This document shows, piece by piece, positions 60,514 to 64,000 of a stretch of 64,000 nt of DNA. The notes under the pieces were generated by a model. It was given only the letters and a program-made list of their open reading frames with translations. It searched no databases and was not told the origin of the DNA. Source of the DNA: Leptospira koniambonensis (GTDB taxonomy: Bacteria; Spirochaetota; Leptospiria; Leptospirales; Leptospiraceae); NCBI RefSeq assembly GCF_004769555.1, contig NZ_RQFY01000004.1, positions 930,001 through 994,000 of the forward strand. The letters are read 5' to 3'. The position numbers were made by a program, and so were the translations under genes. Position 1 is the first letter of the stretch. Each line of letters starts with the position of its first letter.

Positions 60514-62271
60514 ATGAGTTCTCGAAAACCGGATCGATATCTAAAAGTTTATCTTGGACTGATCCTCTTTTTAAGTTCTTATTCGATCTGGTCCTTCGAT
60601 ATAATTACAGAAGATAAGAAATTATCAGTTCCTTCTAAATTTACAGTAAACGGAACTTTATGGGTTTCCTATGGACTGAATGATAAAAAGCCGAATGGTG
60701 CTCCAGATTATTCCGGACCGAATAGCCAAAGCACTGGTTTTAGAGTCGCAAGAGCCTTAGTAAATATCCAAGGAGATATTGAAGAAGGAGAATATAAGGG
60801 TTATGGATTCAGGATCACACCTGATGTTTATTCTACTTATTCTCAAGAAGCAAATGGTTGTACGAATTTTGATGGAAGCCAAGTCTGTCAGGGATTTAAT
60901 GATTACGCCTTTAGTTTAAGATTCGCTTATTTTAATATGCCTCTGTTCGATCGATTCCTTACCTTAAGGGTCGGGCAACAACCTGCAGCAGTTACGATCA
61001 GCCCAGTATTCAATCTCACTGAGATGATGGCACATCGTTATATCGATGGAGATCCAACAGGAAGAATGGGGGCATCTGCTGCATTCCAAAACTTTGGATT
61101 TTCCACAGGTGTAGAAAGAGGACTTAGTATTTTTCACAAAGATGAATATTATGGATTTCATTTCATGTTGGGAAATGAATCCACTCATCGCAGAAATAAT
61201 GCACAAGATTTAGAGATACTTACTGTCACAGGTTCCAGCGATAAATTAAATTCATTATCAAATGGTTCTGGAGATTCTTACGGATTAGATTTTCAAGGGA
61301 TCTTGAATTTTTTGCCGACTGGAGATTCCAAAAAGTTTCTAGCAGGCTTAAGTTCTCCTTTCATTTTCAAAAATATAACAGGCATTGATAGAGACGAAGT
61401 AGAATATAACTCTGCGAATTTTGTATGTACTGCTGATTGCCAAAATCATCCGCGGGTTCGGATGTTTAGAGGGGAAAAAAGAGCAAAGCAGGATATATAC
61501 TTTGGATTGCAGACGGATCTTGCTTATAATGAAGATTCTTTCTCCTTTGCGTTGGGAGGAGGCCCTTACTATTTTTTAGACAGAAGAGGAAAATCTTCTC
61601 TCATCAACGAGCAAATCTTATTTCCGGAAGATTTTTTCAACCAAGGTTTAGATACAACAGTTGCCTCCAACGAATTTCGTAAACTGTATGCAACCAATAC
61701 TCGAGATGAAAGAGATTCTTTGGCAAAGGGACTCTATTTTTATACTCACGTGAGATATAAAAAAATCGGTGCGTTCTTAATGTATACAACCGGAACAGGG
61801 AACGGAATGGGAAGGGCACAAGACCCTGTAACTGGGGTAATGTCTGCACCTTCTAATGTTCCTTGGATAGATCAAGTGGTTCGTTATGATCTGCAAACAG
61901 ATGGAGTATTAGGTAATGTCAATATCAGAGATATATTCGATCTAAGAAATCATGTAGATCATGGTAAGGCGAGGTTTTATAAAACTGTAGCTTCCTTAAA
62001 TTATTTTCCAATGGAAAGACTAAAAATTTCCTTAGCCGTTATCCAAATTGTATCCATTGATCAAACTGGAAAACCCACCAGAGTAAATTCTTTGGAAAGG
62101 ATTAGGGGAGACGAAAGAACAACCGGGGTAGAATCTCATAATGTATCAGATCAATTTTCCGAAGTGGTTCTGACCTCGCTTGGATTTCCAAATGGTGTAA
62201 CTGTAAACGATCTGATTGGAAAACCTTTGGTAGAAACCCAAACTCTCATCGCTACCGAATATATATTTTAG
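60514..62271 (+). CDS. Outer-membrane beta-barrel (porin-like) protein
   Basis: 585 residues; signal peptide about 1-29 (VYLGLILFLSSYSIWSF). Alternating-pattern strands such as TVNGTLWVSYGL, GFRVARALVNIQGDIEEGEYKGYGFRI, FSLRFAYFNMPLFDRFLTLRVGQQ and FYKTVASLNYFPMERLKISLAVIQI suggest a beta-barrel of the phosphate-selective-porin kind, ending in an aromatic residue (EYIF). It may take up a substrate. The di-heme peroxidase gene follows after six bases. Confidence 0.78.
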   Translation: MSSRKPDRYLKVYLGLILFLSSYSIWSFDIITEDKKLSVPSKFTVNGTLWVSYGLNDKKPNGAPDYSGPNSQSTGFRVARALVNIQGDIEEGEYKGYGFRITPDVYSTYSQEANGCTNFDGSQVCQGFNDYAFSLRFAYFNMPLFDRFLTLRVGQQPAAVTISPVFNLTEMMAHRYIDGDPTGRMGASAAFQNFGFSTGVERGLSIFHKDEYYGFHFMLGNESTHRRNNAQDLEILTVTGSSDKLNSLSNGSGDSYGLDFQGILNFLPTGDSKKFLAGLSSPFIFKNITGIDRDEVEYNSANFVCTADCQNHPRVRMFRGEKRAKQDIYFGLQTDLAYNEDSFSFALGGGPYYFLDRRGKSSLINEQILFPEDFFNQGLDTTVASNEFRKLYATNTRDERDSLAKGLYFYTHVRYKKIGAFLMYTTGTGNGMGRAQDPVTGVMSAPSNVPWIDQVVRYDLQTDGVLGNVNIRDIFDLRNHVDHGKARFYKTVASLNYFPMERLKISLAVIQIVSIDQTGKPTRVNSLERIRGDERTTGVESHNVSDQFSEVVLTSLGFPNGVTVNDLIGKPLVETQTLIATEYIF

Positions 62272-62277
62272 AAAAAG

Positions 62278-63672
62278 ATGAAACGTTTAGGAAATATCAG
62301 CAATTATATTTTATTCTTCTTAGCTGCTTTTTGTACAGTTTGCAGTCCTAAACTTTCTGCTTCTGCCGATGGATTGGCGGTGTTCGCATTTTTGGATTTG
62401 GAAACAGAAGATGATCGTTTGAGAAGAGTCCTTGCCTCAAACCAGGTTGGACCTTTGGATAAACACGAATCTCCTTCTGCTGCTGTTCTAAAATTAGGAG
62501 AAGCATTATTTTTTGATAAAATACTCTCAGGAAATAAAAACATTTCCTGCGCCACTTGTCATAACCCAGGACTTGTTTCAGGAGACACACTTTCATTATC
62601 TATTGGAGAAGGCGGGGCAGGCTCCGGGCCAACTAGAAGTCTGAATACTGGAGTGTTTATCCATAGAAATTCTATGGAATTGCATAATCGTTCTTCTTTG
62701 GAATGGAAAAGTTTTTTCTGGGACGGAAGAATATCTATAGATGAGAATTCAAATTTCGTTTCTCCATCTGGAGTCGTTTTACCCTCTTCTGGTCTCAAAA
62801 GTTTATTAGCCGCTCAGGCAATGATCCCAGTCCTTTCTAGAACAGAAATGCTTGGACAAAGTGGAAGCAATTCTCTCGCTAATATTTCCGATTCAAATCC
62901 CCAAGCAATTTGGAATGGTCTCTTACAAAGATTATTGGATATTCCTGAATATGTGAACTTATTCCAAGACGCATATCCCGAGATAGATGTTTCTGAATTA
63001 GGTTTTGAAGACGCTTCTAACGCGTTAGGAGATTTTACAGGTCATCTTTGGGATACTACAGATTCAGGTAATTGGGATCTCTCTCCGTGGAATCGATATT
63101 TAGACGGAGATAATAGTGCCTTGAATAGCAAAGCTAAATCAGGCGCATTCTTATTTTATGGAAAGGCAGGATGTTCTAGATGCCATTCAGGTTCTTTGAT
63201 GACTGACCAAAAATTTCATAATTTGGCAATTCCACAATTTGGTCCTGGGTTTGGGGCAGATTCTCCTTTAGACAAAGGAAGATTCGGAGTGAGTGGAAAT
63301 ACAAACGATACATTTGCATTTAGGACTCCTTCTTTGAGAGAAGTTTCATATACTTCTCCTTATTTTCATAATGGAGCCTATACTTCGTTACGAGATGTGA
63401 TCCGTCACCATTTAAGGCCTAGAGATTTTCTTTTAAATTATGATCCGAATAATATCCCGACGGATCTAAGAAGTTCTTATTTATCTAGTTCTACGGTAAA
63501 AAATGAAATTTTAGCGACTTTAGATCCATTATTAAATGTGAATATAGTACTTTCAGAAGATGAAATGGACCAGTTGCTTGAATTTTTGAGTGCACTTTCT
63601 TCACCCACTACTTTGAGTCTGGGCAATAAAATTCCTGCAACTGTTCCAAGTGGATTATCTGTCAGCGACTGA
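62278..63672 (+). CDS. Di-heme cytochrome c peroxidase / MauG-family protein
   Basis: 464 residues; signal or lipoprotein N-terminus (ILFFLAAFCTVC). CATCH (about 98-102) and CSRCH (about 298-302) are the two c-type heme sites, and KLGEALFFDKILSGNKNISCATCH with PSLREVSYTSPYFHNGAYTSLRDVI are CCP/MauG family blocks. It is periplasmic or anchored; it may reduce peroxide or oxidise another substrate. The pairing with the porin suggests a joint role in using or detoxifying a periplasmic substrate (inference). Confidence 0.88.
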   Translation: MKRLGNISNYILFFLAAFCTVCSPKLSASADGLAVFAFLDLETEDDRLRRVLASNQVGPLDKHESPSAAVLKLGEALFFDKILSGNKNISCATCHNPGLVSGDTLSLSIGEGGAGSGPTRSLNTGVFIHRNSMELHNRSSLEWKSFFWDGRISIDENSNFVSPSGVVLPSSGLKSLLAAQAMIPVLSRTEMLGQSGSNSLANISDSNPQAIWNGLLQRLLDIPEYVNLFQDAYPEIDVSELGFEDASNALGDFTGHLWDTTDSGNWDLSPWNRYLDGDNSALNSKAKSGAFLFYGKAGCSRCHSGSLMTDQKFHNLAIPQFGPGFGADSPLDKGRFGVSGNTNDTFAFRTPSLREVSYTSPYFHNGAYTSLRDVIRHHLRPRDFLLNYDPNNIPTDLRSSYLSSSTVKNEILATLDPLLNVNIVLSEDEMDQLLEFLSALSSPTTLSLGNKIPATVPSGLSVSD

Positions 63673-63674
63673 AA

Positions 63675-64000
63675 TTACTCCGCCTTCTTCAAGATAATTG
63701 TATTCAGCCAACTCATCTTACGAGGCCCTAAGTTAATCCCGCCTGCAACATCTCCACCATAAGGTGCAGTATCTTCACTGGAGATAGTAGCAATATAATC
63801 AGTATCACAAACATTACCTGTACCTGAACAAGAAGTATAATCTCCTAAAGAAGCTGGAGGAGTGTAATAATTTCCTCCCAAACCTTTTTTAAATTCAGTG
63901 ATTACGATTACTCCAGGAGAAGGAAGGGATCCACTTCCTGAACCTATGATTGTATTCGAAAGTTCTGCGTAAGAATGAGTGATCCTATATTTGTCAGTAG
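63675..64000 (-). CDS. C-terminal part of a hypothetical exported-type protein
   Basis: An open frame of 108 codons without a start enters from the right edge; the gene is incomplete. It contains GSGSGSLPSPGVIVITEF, a Cys pair SCSGTGNVCDTDY, and ends PRKMSWLNTIILKKAE. No family recognised. It converges on the peroxidase gene, with two bases between the stop codons. Confidence 0.6.
   Translation of the reverse strand, partial: TDKYRITHSYAELSNTIIGSGSGSLPSPGVIVITEFKKGLGGNYYTPPASLGDYTSCSGTGNVCDTDYIATISSEDTAPYGGDVAGGINLGPRKMSWLNTIILKKAE

Overview
The window reads as chromosomal DNA of a spirochaete of the genus Leptospira. Reasons: moderately AT-rich sequence, many TTG/GTG starts, several lipoproteins with loose spirochaetal lipoboxes, a 7TMR-DISM/AraC membrane regulator, a free-standing FAS-I-like acyltransferase, an Ala/Lys-rich histone-like protein and fused signalling proteins. 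I cannot fix the species. A complete nitrate assimilation cluster and the base composition fit a non-pathogenic or intermediate species better than the L. interrogans group, but that is inference. No insertion sequence, prophage, CRISPR array or rRNA was found; the only tRNA is tRNA-Ser(GGA).

Layout. 0-9 kb: start of a GyrA/ParC-type topoisomerase subunit (minus), then a plus-strand run of lipoproteins, gltX, an RsbW-like kinase, a DUF455 protein, a MotB/OmpA-like protein and an M14 carboxypeptidase. 8.7-10.3 kb: an ECF sigma factor with an NTF2-like partner, preceded by an operator-like palindrome and a probable structured small RNA with its own terminator. 10.3-20 kb: membrane AraC regulator, aminotransferase, tRNA-Ser, a GMC oxidoreductase with a Tat-exported small subunit, ferredoxin, a PAS histidine kinase with response regulator, and isocitrate dehydrogenase.

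20-31 kb is a dedicated nitrate assimilation block. narK-nirB-nirD-cobA-moaC/mog-moeA run on the minus strand: import, nitrite reduction, siroheme and molybdenum cofactor supply. Divergent from them is a single-chain nitrate reductase that carries its own FAD reductase and [2Fe-2S] modules. Two outward-facing sigma-54 (-24/-12) promoters sit in the shared intergenic region, one matching the consensus fully and one with a single mismatch. The plus-strand one moves the nitrate reductase start to a GTG at 27623.

31-36.6 kb (minus): ndk, coaD, argG, a DUF2779 nuclease-like protein and an acyltransferase. 36.9-45 kb (plus): a Gld-type ABC exporter operon that runs on into mpl, pheS and a thioesterase. 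45-53.7 kb: a START-like protein with a divergent AraC regulator, a secreted repeat protein, a 772-residue three-module protein (degenerate isochorismatase-like, kinase-like, dual-specificity phosphatase), a secreted ankyrin protein and a TlpA-like thioredoxin. 53.7-56.3 kb: a beta-oxidation-like dehydrogenase/thiolase pair, whose upstream region shares an operator-like motif with the acyltransferase promoter. 56.7-64 kb: an ammonium transporter fused to an adenylyl cyclase, a histone H1-like protein, a secreted protein, an outer-membrane barrel with a di-heme peroxidase, and a truncated hypothetical gene.

The most novel-looking items are the three-module protein at 47.9-50.2 kb, the Amt-cyclase fusion, the sigma-54-flanked single-chain nitrate reductase, and the structured RNA/palindrome arrangement upstream of the ECF sigma operon.
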